Shown here: in pieces, positions 54,600-64,000 of the stretch
Layout of the letters: each line of letters starts with the position of its first letter
Numbering within the stretch: position 1 is the first letter of the stretch
Assembly: GCA_028753945.1 (NCBI GenBank)
Contig: JAPNXP010000009.1
Coordinates: 744,001-808,000, forward strand
Source: Hexactinellida sp. DTS-2022
Lineage: Eukaryota > Porifera > Hexactinellida
DNA: 64,000 bases
Direction: 5' to 3'
Translations under genes and position numbers: made by a program
The notes under the pieces: model-generated
The model's input: the letters and a program-made list of their open reading frames with translations, nothing else
What the model was told of the DNA's origin: nothing
Database searches by the model: none

Positions 54600-56213
54600 C
54601 TAGATTATCTCGGGTCTGATATAGGGTATAAGAATGTTACTAAACTCGATTAGCAACTTTTCAAGCTCCTTCTCATTCACCCCAGACCCCATCTCGTTGA
54701 ACAGAATCTCCTCTACGTGGTGTGTCCCATCAAAGTAGGGAGTCAGCCTCCTCAGCAGCTGGAGACTCCCCTCAGAACTCGACCGGAATGTTTGCTCCAC
54801 CTCCTCTCGCTCCTCCCAACTCAGGACCCCCTGGCCAAACACCTCGTCCATCAAACTCTCGGTTTGGTTCTCTCCTCCCTCTCCGACCGAAGAGTCGGTG
54901 TCAGTCGAGTTAGAGCGCAGGGCAGGGCCCGCGGCCGCCAGCTCCAGGTTGGTGGGACTGGTGAGGGAGCTCTCGGAGTGGCTGTAGGTGAAGCGAGACG
55001 AGTCGCTTGCACTCTGCAGAGTTCTAGAATCTTCCTTTCCCTCAGGACAGAACACGTCAGAACGTATGTGGGGCGGCATTAGGAAGATGTACTTGTGCAG
55101 CTGGATTATGACGTCATTCTCGAGCAGCCAGCCTATCAGTCTGAAGAGCAGAGGGTCGCTAAAGGAGAGAAGATCCTCAATCTTCCTGGCGGCAGAGAAC
55201 TTGGAAATTAGTTGTGAGAACGTCATGTTCAGCTCTGAGAAGCGTTGGTGGAACTCCGCGGCTAATTCGTGGGAAGCTATTTTGCAGGAGGGATGCAGAA
55301 CGTACACATTGGACCGAGAGATGGGGTAGATCAGTTTGCCTCTCCCCTGCGAAATAAACAACCGCGTGAGAGCTAGAATTTCGTCCAAGTGCAGATCCGC
55401 GTTATGCGCGATCTCCTCCAGATTCCGGACCGGGCTGGCTGCCAGCAGGAACCTGTGCGCCAGCTGCGGGAGCGACGCGGGGAGGGAGTCAGCTGGGGAG
55501 TCAGGCGAGCTTATTAAGAGCAGAGAGTGGTACACTCTGACTGGTGTTTCAAGTGAATAGTTAGTTGGGTCTACAGTCACTTGTAGAGGGACCAGGTTGT
55601 TGACACGGACCAGCGTTCTGTTGCCGGACCTCAAACCCTTATAAATAGCCGCGATCTCTCCCCCAACTCGGCTTTGGGAGAGAAAGGTCTCGTACACTGA
55701 GTTGTAGCTGCTGTCGGGACTGCTTATCGAGGAGTACTTCTTGAGACATTCCTCCGTTACGTATTGACAGCGTTCTTCCTCCATACGGTATACCTACACA
55801 CACAGCTAACTCAGTTTGTATGTTCTAGAATGTTCTAATCTAACCTGAGCGATTAGTCTGCTCATCTCGTAGAACCTGTCTAGCACCACAACTGGCGTAT
55901 CTGCTCTCAGTAGGAATACGAAGCACCACTGCTTGTCTGAGATAAGCTCCACGTGTCCCAGCATAAGCAGCTGGTCCACGGACATCAACAGCTTGCTCAG
56001 CTGGTTGTGAGAGCTCAGAATGTACGAGTACATCAGCAGGGAGTCCAGAAGCACTGATTCTGACACCGCCTCTTCTCCTGGGGGAAATGAAGGGTTGGTA
56101 GCTGAAGTCTCCTCTGAAACGTAGGGATATCTGAAAACTATCCGCGGCACATCTTCATAGTCAAACACGGCAAGCAGAATGTGTAGCAAGTGTGAGGCAC
56201 TAAACGACGTCAT
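54600..56213 (-). CDS. NPRL3: NPRL3, GATOR1 complex subunit
   Basis: Two exons, 56213-55845 and 55793-54600, with a 51-bp intron, 520 aa. The splice joins SRLIAQ to VYRMEEERCQYVT, the conserved end of the N-terminal longin domain in this family. IVFRYPY at the N-terminus, ASPVRNLEEIAHNADL, GRGKLIYPISRSNVYVLHP and the C-terminal YFDGTHHVEEILFNE (winged-helix region) are characteristic. GATOR1 is the GTPase-activating complex for RagA that inhibits TORC1 at the lysosome when amino acids are scarce. A serine-rich low-complexity insert lies at about 360-420. Confidence 0.93.
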
Positions 56214-56410
56214 TACACTTAACCAAAGCTAATACCCTTATGGGAGCAAGGATAACTTAATTAATAACTGGAATATAATATTTTTAGTTTGCTTTCTCTA
56301 CACAAAAATATTAAAATATATTTAATTAACTTCTCTGTCTGTCAAACTTTAGGTTCCTACGACAAATATACAAATTACTTTTAATACCTACACACATTAT
56401 ATTCTAGGTC

Positions 56411-59400
56411 CTAATCATGCTGCTTATAAATCCTAATTACTTCCTTCACCACTGCTAGTATATGCTGGAAATACTCAACTTTTTTGAAGTTTTTATTCAC
56501 AGTAATTCCACCGTTGCACTCTATTCCCTGTATTGTCAATTCTATTATTTGTTCTGCAGTGTGTGACTTGTAATACTTTGCAATTGTTTTGTGGAGTCCT
56601 TTCAAGAAGAAGTCCGCTTCGGTAACGAGTCTGAAGTGTTCACTGCTGTCTCTCCTCACCAGTCCGTAGTGCGGACACGTGTTGATGCAGCAGATGAAGA
56701 AGGGGAGCTTCGTGGCTGGATTGTAGCGCAGCTGTTTGGCCAAACTCTCCCTCTGGAGTTCTCCCGCTTTGATGCAGCGCTGGACATCCGGCAGCTCTTC
56801 CAGCTGCGCCAGCGACATCGGGAGACACTGTCCCAGCACGTGTGTCTCGCGTAGGCAGCGCATGTGACGGGGCTCTCCTGTGGTGAGAAACTCCTCCAAT
56901 CGCTGAGCTCGTATCTTATAAACTTGCTCTTGAGTCAAACTTCTCATTACTTCCTCTCGGACACATTCTATAGATTTGAGCTCAGTTGTTGCTCGCTCAT
57001 AAGAGCAGCCAATGTTAATCCCATGTAACACCATAACCTCAATCTTTTCTGGAGAAAAGAGATTCTCGCATCCGTTGAACAGATACTCGGCTAGTGCCTT
57101 CAATGCGGTTAGGCTAATAGAGCCTAATCGGTTTGGACTCATTTTCCATATTTTGTCAAGCTTCATCCGAGATTCCGCTTGCACTGAAGTGTTGATTCGT
57201 TCACACTTCAGCTCGATCGCTGTTTTACAGTCCTGCCATGTGAAATACCTCATCAGAGGCCCTATTTCAGCCTCGATTTCTTCCCAGGATACGTCTGGCA
57301 TACTCACCTCCACATTCTCCAAATAGAACAGGTCCGAGAGAGAGCAGCCACTCACCATCCGGCCCACTGCCTCCTGAAGGAGACTCGCGAAGATCTCGAA
57401 CTTGAGAGAAATACAAATGTCGTCACAGCATACGAGGAAGAGAGACAGCTTAGCTAGCCCAGGGCACTTTGCTCCGTATCCATACTTCTCCAATAATTCA
57501 GATTTCTCGCTGACTGCTGCACATTGAGGGTTGCTAGTTATGAACTCGTAATACTGACGGATATCCTCTCTGGCCGGGTAGTCGCCTTGGCCGCGATACA
57601 CGAGGTTAAACGTATCTTTAATCAGCTTAAGTCGCCTGTCCCTGAACCCTGAACTCGCTTCCCGAACCAGGAACATCGCACAAGCAGCGAGCGCGCCCAG
57701 ATGTGCGTTGCTGTCTATAAAGTCTGCGCTCTGTTGAATGGTGAAGGTAAGCACGAGAGAAGTCAGTTTCTGTCGGATGAAAGGCGCTAGGATATTCGCG
57801 AAATTCGCGGGGAGGACTAGGACGGTGGCATTGAACTCCTCTACCTCTCCATCGCCTACTGGCAGTCTGCAGATCCTACCGAACGGAGTGTCGACTCCAT
57901 CGGACAGATATTTAGTGTAAGCAATCAGCTCTACGTGTCTGACCATGCTGCTGATGCGGATATTGAATGGCTCGTGCGTCATAGCGTCGTTGTACTCGAT
58001 CATAACGCCAAGCCCGGGAGGGAGGCACTCCAAGTCTTGTATAAAGTCGTAGGGATTGTCGATCAGCTGGAGTGCTTCTAGAAAATTCGGTGATAGTAGT
58101 GACTCAGCCGGCGAGCTCATAGTAATCGCGCATTGACATTCCTTCCAATCTTCTTCAGTTAGCTCACGGAGCTGTGTCTGTAGGGACACTTTCCTCAGAT
58201 TGCGCACGAACGCGTCTCTGAGCTCTGGCCACTCCTCCCGCTGCACCCCGTGTCGCTTTATCTTCTTGTCTATCCGCCGCACGTTCGAGATGTCTCTCTG
58301 CAGGTCCATCCTCAGGGCGGCCTCGTGCTCAGTCATGGTGTTAACGAAGGAGCCGTCACACATGCGGGAGAGCTCAGCCAGCAAGAGGCACTTGATCTGA
58401 TAGTTATCTTCACGCTGTCGCTTCACCTCTATCTTCTGTAGCAGGTTCTCTGCTCGCTTGGCATTCTGACTCCAGTCCTCGAAGAGAGCGGCCGCTAGCG
58501 CGCTAGCTGTCACCGCTCTCTCTCTCAGCTGCATCCGGTCTACCGGCGTGTACGAGAGCTGGTTGAGAGTGTTTATCAGCTGACGAATGATCAGCTGAGT
58601 GGTCGCAGCTTTAATAGGCGCGGGGTTGAGTCGGCATAGTATAGTGTAAATCTGGGTTTCGTTTCTACTCACGAAGGTCACCTCTTCAGTCTCCCTCTGT
58701 ACGAATACCATGTTACCACTAGTGTTGTCAGTGGAGAGGGGGGACCAGAGGTCGCTGGAGAGAGGAACGCTGGATTCGAGAACACAGAGACAGCGCTGCT
58801 CTGACAACAGCCACTCCAGAGCAGTCCGATACTCTTCGATATCTGTAACTATCTGTACACCTTGAGACAGCCTCTGTACCGTGTCGAATGTCTTGCGAAG
58901 AGTCATAGCCACATGTGTAGGGAAGTCCTTGCCTATGCCTATGCTAGTGAATGCTAAGTTAGAGCAATCGAATCCTACAGCGATCTGCGAGAGCAGCCTG
59001 TCGAATTCTACTTTGCTGTGACAGGTGTCCTCTCCGTCAGAAATGAAAACAAGTTTTATAATAATGGAGCGAGAAACAGAGCGTAGGCGGTTAATTTTCT
59101 TTTTCGCAGTTTCAATAGCGCTGATTATGTTCGTTTGGGAAGTTTGCAGCTTAGCTCTGACATCAGTATAGGGAGTATCTGAAATTATATTTCTTGTACT
59201 GAAGTATATGAAACTCGAGCTTCCTATTAGATTGTATTGGTTTACAAACTCGTTTGTAATATCATTCAGTCCCCGGGAAATAATATGGTTCATTGAAGGC
59301 GACCAGTCGATAATAAATATCGTATACCCACTCCCAGCTTCTAGATTAGCGACGAAAGGTGCTTGGAATATCTTTCTCTCGCCACAAACATAACATTCTA

Positions 59401-59449
59401 TATTCCTCTCTTCTTCAATCTCCTCCATTTGTGAAGGTGCTGTTCCCAT
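56411..59449 (-). CDS. Large intronless von Willebrand A-domain protein, unknown function
   Basis: 1,012 aa in one open frame. The N-terminus is MGTAPSQ, which fits the MGxxxS myristoylation pattern, followed by a CYVCGE knuckle. Residues about 42-230 are a vWA domain with an intact MIDAS start (DWSPS at 48-52), an FISDGEDT acidic loop and a central Rossmann-like pattern. The remaining 780 residues are helical with no repeat I recognise. They have paired cysteines near the C-terminus (FFICCINTCPHYG) and an acidic middle. The lack of introns in a gene this long contrasts with neighbours such as DNAH1 and Notch, although several shorter neighbours are also intronless. It might be a retrocopy, a recent acquisition or a member of a lineage-specific intronless family. 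It shares a 322-bp divergent promoter region with TMEM242. Confidence 0.75.
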   Translation of the reverse strand: MGTAPSQMEEIEEERNIECYVCGERKIFQAPFVANLEAGSGYTIFIIDWSPSMNHIISRGLNDITNEFVNQYNLIGSSSFIYFSTRNIISDTPYTDVRAKLQTSQTNIISAIETAKKKINRLRSVSRSIIIKLVFISDGEDTCHSKVEFDRLLSQIAVGFDCSNLAFTSIGIGKDFPTHVAMTLRKTFDTVQRLSQGVQIVTDIEEYRTALEWLLSEQRCLCVLESSVPLSSDLWSPLSTDNTSGNMVFVQRETEEVTFVSRNETQIYTILCRLNPAPIKAATTQLIIRQLINTLNQLSYTPVDRMQLRERAVTASALAAALFEDWSQNAKRAENLLQKIEVKRQREDNYQIKCLLLAELSRMCDGSFVNTMTEHEAALRMDLQRDISNVRRIDKKIKRHGVQREEWPELRDAFVRNLRKVSLQTQLRELTEEDWKECQCAITMSSPAESLLSPNFLEALQLIDNPYDFIQDLECLPPGLGVMIEYNDAMTHEPFNIRISSMVRHVELIAYTKYLSDGVDTPFGRICRLPVGDGEVEEFNATVLVLPANFANILAPFIRQKLTSLVLTFTIQQSADFIDSNAHLGALAACAMFLVREASSGFRDRRLKLIKDTFNLVYRGQGDYPAREDIRQYYEFITSNPQCAAVSEKSELLEKYGYGAKCPGLAKLSLFLVCCDDICISLKFEIFASLLQEAVGRMVSGCSLSDLFYLENVEVSMPDVSWEEIEAEIGPLMRYFTWQDCKTAIELKCERINTSVQAESRMKLDKIWKMSPNRLGSISLTALKALAEYLFNGCENLFSPEKIEVMVLHGINIGCSYERATTELKSIECVREEVMRSLTQEQVYKIRAQRLEEFLTTGEPRHMRCLRETHVLGQCLPMSLAQLEELPDVQRCIKAGELQRESLAKQLRYNPATKLPFFICCINTCPHYGLVRRDSSEHFRLVTEADFFLKGLHKTIAKYYKSHTAEQIIELTIQGIECNGGITVNKNFKKVEYFQHILAVVKEVIRIYKQHD

Positions 59450-59771
59450 CTTAGTCTCGTAATTATTAACTCATTAAATTAAGATTTGGACATTATATGC
59501 ATTTCTGAGGTTCTTATTATAGTAGCATTAGATAAATATAGAACTATGACATATACGATAATATGTGGCTAATAATAGATTGTAATGGCAATAATGGCTG
59601 ATAGTTGTATTACACTAACTGCAAGCCTCTATAAACACCCGATGAGTTATAGTGTCTCATTCATTAAATGACTTTCCAATCAATTAATAAAATTGGGGAT
59701 TACTTTCATAGAATATTAAAATTATGTTTCTTAATTAAGTTATGCTGCCATATTAAGAAGAGGGATGCTAA
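59450..59771. other. Shared upstream region of divergent vWA and TMEM242 genes
   Basis: 322 bp, AT-rich. No repeat or clear TATA box at standard spacing. Confidence 0.4.
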
Positions 59772-60197
59772 ATGAACGAATCAGATACAGATGAAACCGT
59801 GTTACCACAAAAGAAACGAAATAGAGGCATTGGAGTATTTCTATTTATAGGTACTTCAGTGGCGTTATTAGGAGGATTCGTAGTTGCAAAGAAACCAGAA
59901 GAACACCTCATATCTCCTGAGTTTGAGCCGCCAGCTAAATTCGCGCTGCGAGCTCTCAAGTGGGCCAGCTTCCTGACCCTGTCGAGTGCCGCCCTTGTGG
60001 GGGGCGCTGTCTGCTGGTACCTGGGCGTGGGCAACATCCCGGAGTTCAGTGTTAGGATGAGACAAATCGTTTCTCCTATCTTCACTTCTATCGATAAACG
60101 GTTTCCGAAAACGGTTATGGCTCACCAATATGGCGTGTTACACCCGGACAATAGGATGGAGTTTCCAGAGACAGAGGACAGAGCGGGGAGAGATTAA
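59772..60197 (+). CDS. TMEM242: TMEM242-like mitochondrial assembly factor
   Basis: Intronless, 141 aa. Two membrane spans are at about 20-38 and 64-85. AKKPEEH lies after the first span, and FALRALKWASFLTLSSAALVG with CWYLGV in the second, followed by the amphipathic segment FSVRMRQIVSPIF. This arrangement matches TMEM242 of the inner mitochondrial membrane, which helps assemble the ATP synthase c-ring and respiratory complexes. The N- and C-terminal tails diverge. Interestingly, an ATP synthase subunit gene (ATP5MF) lies 2.5 kb away. Confidence 0.82.
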   Translation: MNESDTDETVLPQKKRNRGIGVFLFIGTSVALLGGFVVAKKPEEHLISPEFEPPAKFALRALKWASFLTLSSAALVGGAVCWYLGVGNIPEFSVRMRQIVSPIFTSIDKRFPKTVMAHQYGVLHPDNRMEFPETEDRAGRD

Positions 60198-60426
60198 CTA
60201 ATATTCTAACAGTTGACAAGTCCAGGAGATATAACCAAATGATGAACGATCTCTAGTTTATTTAGTTTATTTGTTTGATTAATTTAATTTAATTTAACAC
60301 CTCATTGCAATGAATGGTTATTCTATTCGAGTTGTAGTGTTGAAAGGGATTCTGTAAGTGATTTAATAGTCGATACAACAATAACTAAATACCAGATATG
60401 AGATATCCCAATTTGATTATTATCTG

Positions 60427-61575
60427 TCAAAAGTCGTCATCAGAGCTGCCCCCTATGTTCCCACTCAGTCTGGACCCGTCTGCCTCCTCTCGCTCCTCTC
60501 CCTCGTAAGACGAAGTCAGAGACTCATCACTCTCGAGCTCCTGAGGGTTCATAGCCCCCAGGTACCGCCTCCCCTCTCCCATCCCAGCCCCGATAACCAC
60601 TGCTTCCTCGCCGTCGTCGCTGAGGTTCTCTCCCGAGTTGTCCTCCAGGACCTCCTCCCCCTGAGGCTCCTGACCCCTGCGCTGCTCCTCCGCTCGGATC
60701 TGCTGCTGCATCTGTCGCAGCGAGTTCTGGCTCTCCTCCAGCTTCTCTTGCTCGGCCCGGTTCCACTCCTCCCACTGCTGCTCCAGGTACGTCATGTTGC
60801 GGAACTTCTCGACGTACATTTCGTACTGCTGCTTCAGTTCTGTCTCCAGTCGCTCGAATTCGTCCATGTACGCGGGCCGCACGCTCTGTAGGCTCTTCAG
60901 CCGCTTCTCGCTCCGCTCCAGCTCGCCCTGCTTCTTCTCGATCTTGCCTTGCAGGTTTGAGTCGTCGCTCGCTGCGTTCTCCAACTTGGAGAGCATTTCC
61001 GAAATCTCTTCCTCCGAGCCTCGCACAGCCTCGTGGACCGACTGCTCAATGTCGCTCAGGTCGAACGCGCTGGCCAGCGCCGCCCTTCTCTGCTCGCGCA
61101 GGTCCAGCTCCTGACCGAGCAGATCGTAGAGCACCGCCCCCCGACCCGTGATGTCGTTAGCCAGCTGGCGACAGGACTTGAGGTCCGACAGCTTCAGACT
61201 GAAGTCCTGCTGGATCTCGCTGTCCGTATCTTCCTTGCTGAAGTTGGAGCGCAGAGCTTTGTACAGCAGAGAGGCTAATTTCAGCAGCTCTTTAACCGCG
61301 TATCCGTCCGCGCCGTAGAGCCGCCGAGGATTCATTTTGATGCTGGCGCGCTCTGCTAGGTACTGGACCACGGATTTTATGAATATGAGTCGGTCCTGCT
61401 CGGTGTCTATGTCGAATGGCAGAATAGCAGACGGGTCGTACCGCAGCACGAGCCACTTCAGCATCTCGGCTAAAAGCGAGAAGTTCGGCTGTCTGAAGCT
61501 CTCCATGGAAACCATTTGTGGATAACCCAATGTGGTCATCATCTCGCGAAATTGTCGCATCTCTCGAAACGACAT
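60427..61575 (-). CDS. CLUAP1: CLUAP1/IFT38, intraflagellar transport B subunit
   Basis: Intronless, 382 aa from the ATG at 61575. The start MSFREMRQFREMMTTLGYP is the conserved N-terminus; 20 in-frame codons upstream are unlike it. A calponin-homology-like domain covers about residues 1-130 (NPRRLYGADGYAVKELLKLASLLYKAL). A coiled coil runs from about 180 to 300. The tail is acidic and serine-rich, ending SSDDDF. IFT38 binds IFT20/57/54/80/172 in the peripheral IFT-B complex that moves cargo in cilia, functionally close to the DNAH1 gene in this window. Confidence 0.95.
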   Translation of the reverse strand: MSFREMRQFREMMTTLGYPQMVSMESFRQPNFSLLAEMLKWLVLRYDPSAILPFDIDTEQDRLIFIKSVVQYLAERASIKMNPRRLYGADGYAVKELLKLASLLYKALRSNFSKEDTDSEIQQDFSLKLSDLKSCRQLANDITGRGAVLYDLLGQELDLREQRRAALASAFDLSDIEQSVHEAVRGSEEEISEMLSKLENAASDDSNLQGKIEKKQGELERSEKRLKSLQSVRPAYMDEFERLETELKQQYEMYVEKFRNMTYLEQQWEEWNRAEQEKLEESQNSLRQMQQQIRAEEQRRGQEPQGEEVLEDNSGENLSDDGEEAVVIGAGMGEGRRYLGAMNPQELESDESLTSSYEGEEREEADGSRLSGNIGGSSDDDF

Positions 61576-61790
61576 GACTAGGAGCTTAAATATGTAAATT
61601 ATGTATTCTTTCCATATATTTAAATGTAACAACACTTAATACGGCTCTGTAAATATGTAAATAGTTTATTAGCAGCAAATATTATTACAATATCTGTGTG
61701 GGGATAGAGTCATGCTCAAAATCCGTACCATAAGAACTAAATAGTATCACAATTAATCCACTTGACCTCATAACACAGTCCTCACAAACA

Positions 61791-62471
61791 CTAGTTTGGA
61801 ATCTGAGGGAGCCCGAACTCGTCCACGGCTACCCCGTCCCTCATGCGGCTAGCGTCCGCGGGGACTCCCGAGGGGGGGTCGGGCGCGGACGCCGCGTCCA
61901 GATAAGAGGTGTCGTCGTCGAGAGCGAAGTCGTCTCCGAGAGCGTCCAGCTCCGCCTCAAGATCCGCCTCGTCGATATCGTCCCCGAGGCCGTAGGAGCG
62001 ACCCAGGGTGTCCTGCACCTCGTTAGCCAGCTCCAGCATGTCTTCCATGTCGTCCTGGACGTCCTCGATCTTAGAGATGTTTATCTTCTTGTACTCCTTC
62101 TTCATTTCCTTCACGCCCGCCTTCATGGCGTCCACGGTGGTCTTGGTGTCCTTCATGGTCTGGATGGCAAAGTTTGACTGCTCCATGTTGAAGCTCTGCG
62201 AGCGTAGCCCCTCGAGCTGGCCTTCATAGAGCTTCTTCTGCTTGAGAACCTTCAGAGCCCGCTGCTTTACCATGTTCTTAGCGGAGCCGTTCTTCATCTT
62301 AGACATCTGCTCCTTGTACTTGCCCAGCTCCTGGTCGAGCTTAGCTATTTTCTTCTCAATGCTCTCTCCGCGACCGTCAACGCTAGAAATAGCATCTGTG
62401 AGATTTGCCTTAGGTTTGCCTTTGGAAGGGCCGCCACCCTGGATTGAAGAGCTGCCGAAAAGTCGATTCAT
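61791..62471 (-). CDS. CHMP5: CHMP5 (Vps60), ESCRT-III-associated protein
   Basis: Intronless, 226 aa against about 219 in other animals. MNRLFGS at the N-terminus, [19 protein letters not shown] in the helical hairpin, [20 protein letters not shown], the acidic linker [15 protein letters not shown] and the C-terminal DEFGLPQIP are diagnostic. It works with LIP5/VTA1 and VPS4 in late steps of ESCRT-III membrane scission and multivesicular-body sorting. Confidence 0.97.
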   Translation of the reverse strand: MNRLFGSSSIQGGGPSKGKPKANLTDAISSVDGRGESIEKKIAKLDQELGKYKEQMSKMKNGSAKNMVKQRALKVLKQKKLYEGQLEGLRSQSFNMEQSNFAIQTMKDTKTTVDAMKAGVKEMKKEYKKINISKIEDVQDDMEDMLELANEVQDTLGRSYGLGDDIDEADLEAELDALGDDFALDDDTSYLDAASAPDPPSGVPADASRMRDGVAVDEFGLPQIPN

Positions 62472-62723
62472 CTTTGTTGCTAGTATATATTTGTATCTAG
62501 ATTATAACAGCTTATTTATACCAGATGCTAACTGCTAACTAATAACTTGAGATCTCCGAACTATAAATAGAACAAGAATTAGATCACAAGTTTTTATCCT
62601 ACATAATCATAATTATTACAACGTAAACGGTGTATGAATCAACAGTTCACGAACAAAACTGAAAGAGTAGTAGAAGCTATATACGTACGAAGTAGTAATA
62701 CAAGGAATCTATAATGTAAGAGG

Positions 62724-62975
62724 TCAGTGGTACTTTCGTTGTAAATCGTGCTTCTGAATATGGCTATACTCCAGCATATAGCCGGTTACAACGAAAAACA
62801 GCATCGCGTGAAACAGAAAGTTGGCCCCTGCATGCCTGGGGAACACGTACGTGTGTCGGTAGCTGCGGAATCCTCGTTTTACGGTTTGGAATATCTTACT
62901 GGGAGAAGTGACATGTTTAGCGCACCATTGTCCGGCGTCCTTTATTCTAGTTTCTGAGAGAGTATTAGCACTCAT
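62724..62975 (-). CDS. ATP5MF: ATP synthase membrane subunit f
   Basis: 83 aa from the ATG at 62975 (MSANTLSETR); an in-frame ATG at 63014 would add 13 residues, so the start is not certain. SPSKIFQTVKRGFRSYRHTYV, a single membrane span (LFHAMLFFVVTGYML) and the C-terminal HIQKHDLQRKYH match the conserved C-terminus of subunit f in the Fo membrane sector of mitochondrial ATP synthase. Intronless in this reading; a 5' coding exon upstream cannot be excluded. Confidence 0.85.
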   Translation of the reverse strand: MSANTLSETRIKDAGQWCAKHVTSPSKIFQTVKRGFRSYRHTYVFPRHAGANFLFHAMLFFVVTGYMLEYSHIQKHDLQRKYH

Positions 62976-63390
62976 TCGAACGATTGGGCTAGGTAAGATA
63001 CTTAGAATAATCAAATATATAATTATACTACTTCATCATAAAATTTACAGTTGATGGGTATGGTCATTAAAACTCCGCCAGTATATATTTAACAAGTTAA
63101 ATTGAACCACTTGTACAAGTTATAGCCTGTACGAAGTCAAAAGGCCAGTTTTATGAGTAAAATTATATTCAGTCACAACATCATTTACCCAAATACGGTG
63201 AACCCTCTTCTATCAGTATGTAAAGTAAATTAGCAAATACGTAATAGCTAAATATAATAAAGTATCTTCTACATAGATTATATCCATACAAGGAAAGAAA
63301 TTACAAAACTACGTATACTATATTTCGCTAGTCTACCATATATACTAATTCTGTACTGTTCGTGTACTCATATTAAAATGCCAGTGGTAC
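62976..63390. other. Intergenic, AT-rich
   Basis: The upstream region of ATP5MF and the 3' UTR of the minus-strand GCN1-like gene. No repeat was seen. Confidence 0.4.
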
Positions 63391-64000
63391 TTATGAGAAC
63401 TTGTGTATCTTTTTGTATATTTGGTTGAAGTCCTTGAGTGCAGCAGGATCTAACCGCTGCTGCAGAGCAGTCGGGATCTGGTTACTTTCCCTCAGTCGCA
63501 GCAAGGAGGATAACGCGACTTCTGAGCTAGACTTTAATGGCAGATATTTAGAACAAGCGCCTTCTGTTAGAAACGGGATTGTCTTAACTAAATAGTCTAG
63601 AGGGATCTTATTGTCTCCTTTGCCTAGAATTTCTAATGCATCGGCGCTTATTCTTCTTATTTCTGTTGAGTTGGAAGGCTGCAGCAGCTTCAAAAGAAGG
63701 TTCAGAGCATTTGGGAACAGCTGATTGCTCTTCACCATAGCGCGAGCCAACTCAACACAAACTACAGTTATTATCCGGGGGTCACCGCCCGATGTAACTT
63801 GCACTAAACAGTTCACCACTTCATTCTCTAGGTCTATTTTCTGCAGACGAGAAAATGAGTGTCTAACGCAAGCTCCTAACGCGAGACAAATCCCGTGCAT
63901 CTCGAACCACTCAATCTGACCCTGGAGTGGCGTGAAGAGCTCCCTCTGTATAATCTCGACTGACTCGAATTCTGACAACAGCTGTGTGATATAACCCAGC
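63391..64000 (-). CDS. GCN1: GCN1 C-terminal fragment (5' part outside window)
   Basis: About 203 codons, open to the window edge. HEAT-type helical repeats: EWFEMHGICLALGACV, ITVVCVELARAMVKSN, EIRRISADALEILGKGD and SSEVALSSLLRLRE. The end is LDPAALKDFNQIYKKIHK. The repeat spacing and order match the extreme C-terminus of GCN1, the ribosome-associated activator of the GCN2 kinase in the amino-acid starvation and ribosome-collision response. The frame continues past the edge, so the start is not in the window. The call is based on this fragment only. Confidence 0.75.
   Translation of the reverse strand, partial: LGYITQLLSEFESVEIIQRELFTPLQGQIEWFEMHGICLALGACVRHSFSRLQKIDLENEVVNCLVQVTSGGDPRIITVVCVELARAMVKSNQLFPNALNLLLKLLQPSNSTEIRRISADALEILGKGDNKIPLDYLVKTIPFLTEGACSKYLPLKSSSEVALSSLLRLRESNQIPTALQQRLDPAALKDFNQIYKKIHKFS

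Overview
The window is nuclear DNA of a multicellular animal. The genes have GT-AG introns that are mostly only 46-80 bp long (two are GC-AG), with AT-rich intergenic DNA. The gene set includes Notch, an axonemal dynein heavy chain, an intraflagellar-transport protein and the MOF/NSL histone acetylation pair. Small introns, several intronless genes and dense packing suggest a compact genome, perhaps an early-branching animal such as a sponge. The sequence alone does not settle the lineage.

Left third (1-22.8 kb), mostly minus strand: a TMTC-family mannosyltransferase-like protein; a PWWP-like protein; a small four-span membrane protein; a PP1 glycogen-targeting subunit (plus strand); SKIC8/WDR61; a complete Notch receptor in seven exons; the WIPI3/WDR45B autophagy propeller; a broken NHL-repeat gene; KANSL3; an intronless seven-span membrane protein (plus strand); and KAT8/MOF. 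KANSL3 and KAT8 are partners in the NSL complex and lie about 1.9 kb apart.

Middle (22.8-30.5 kb): a gene-free block of mobile DNA. It holds a GC-rich palindromic MITE and a tandem dimer of a 1.36 kb noncoding unit. The second copy of that unit is split by a 3.5 kb TTAA-flanked element. Further right are a hAT-type MITE with a clean 8-bp target duplication, and the older inverted-repeat element it landed in. The units begin with a module of short hairpins that almost all share the same GCTTCGC (GCGAAGC) core.

Right half (30.5-64 kb): TRAPPC2L; then a 36-exon DNAH1 gene (4,324 codons, all exons reconstructed in frame) spanning 21 kb. Its introns hold several MITEs, an intronless seven-span gene resembling the gustatory-receptor-like family, and a 2.95 kb retroelement-derived insertion. 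That insertion is bracketed by an exact 97-bp duplication which includes the start of exon 35. After DNAH1 come kynureninase, NPRL3, a 1,012-aa intronless von Willebrand A protein of unknown function, TMEM242, CLUAP1/IFT38, CHMP5, ATP5MF and the 3' end of GCN1.

Most genes are housekeeping or developmental genes with no operon-like logic. The accessory interest lies in the hairpin-bearing repeat family, the recent insertion in DNAH1, the nested receptor-like gene and the large vWA protein. Exon coordinates were read from splice signals and reading-frame continuity; no alignments or transcripts were available.
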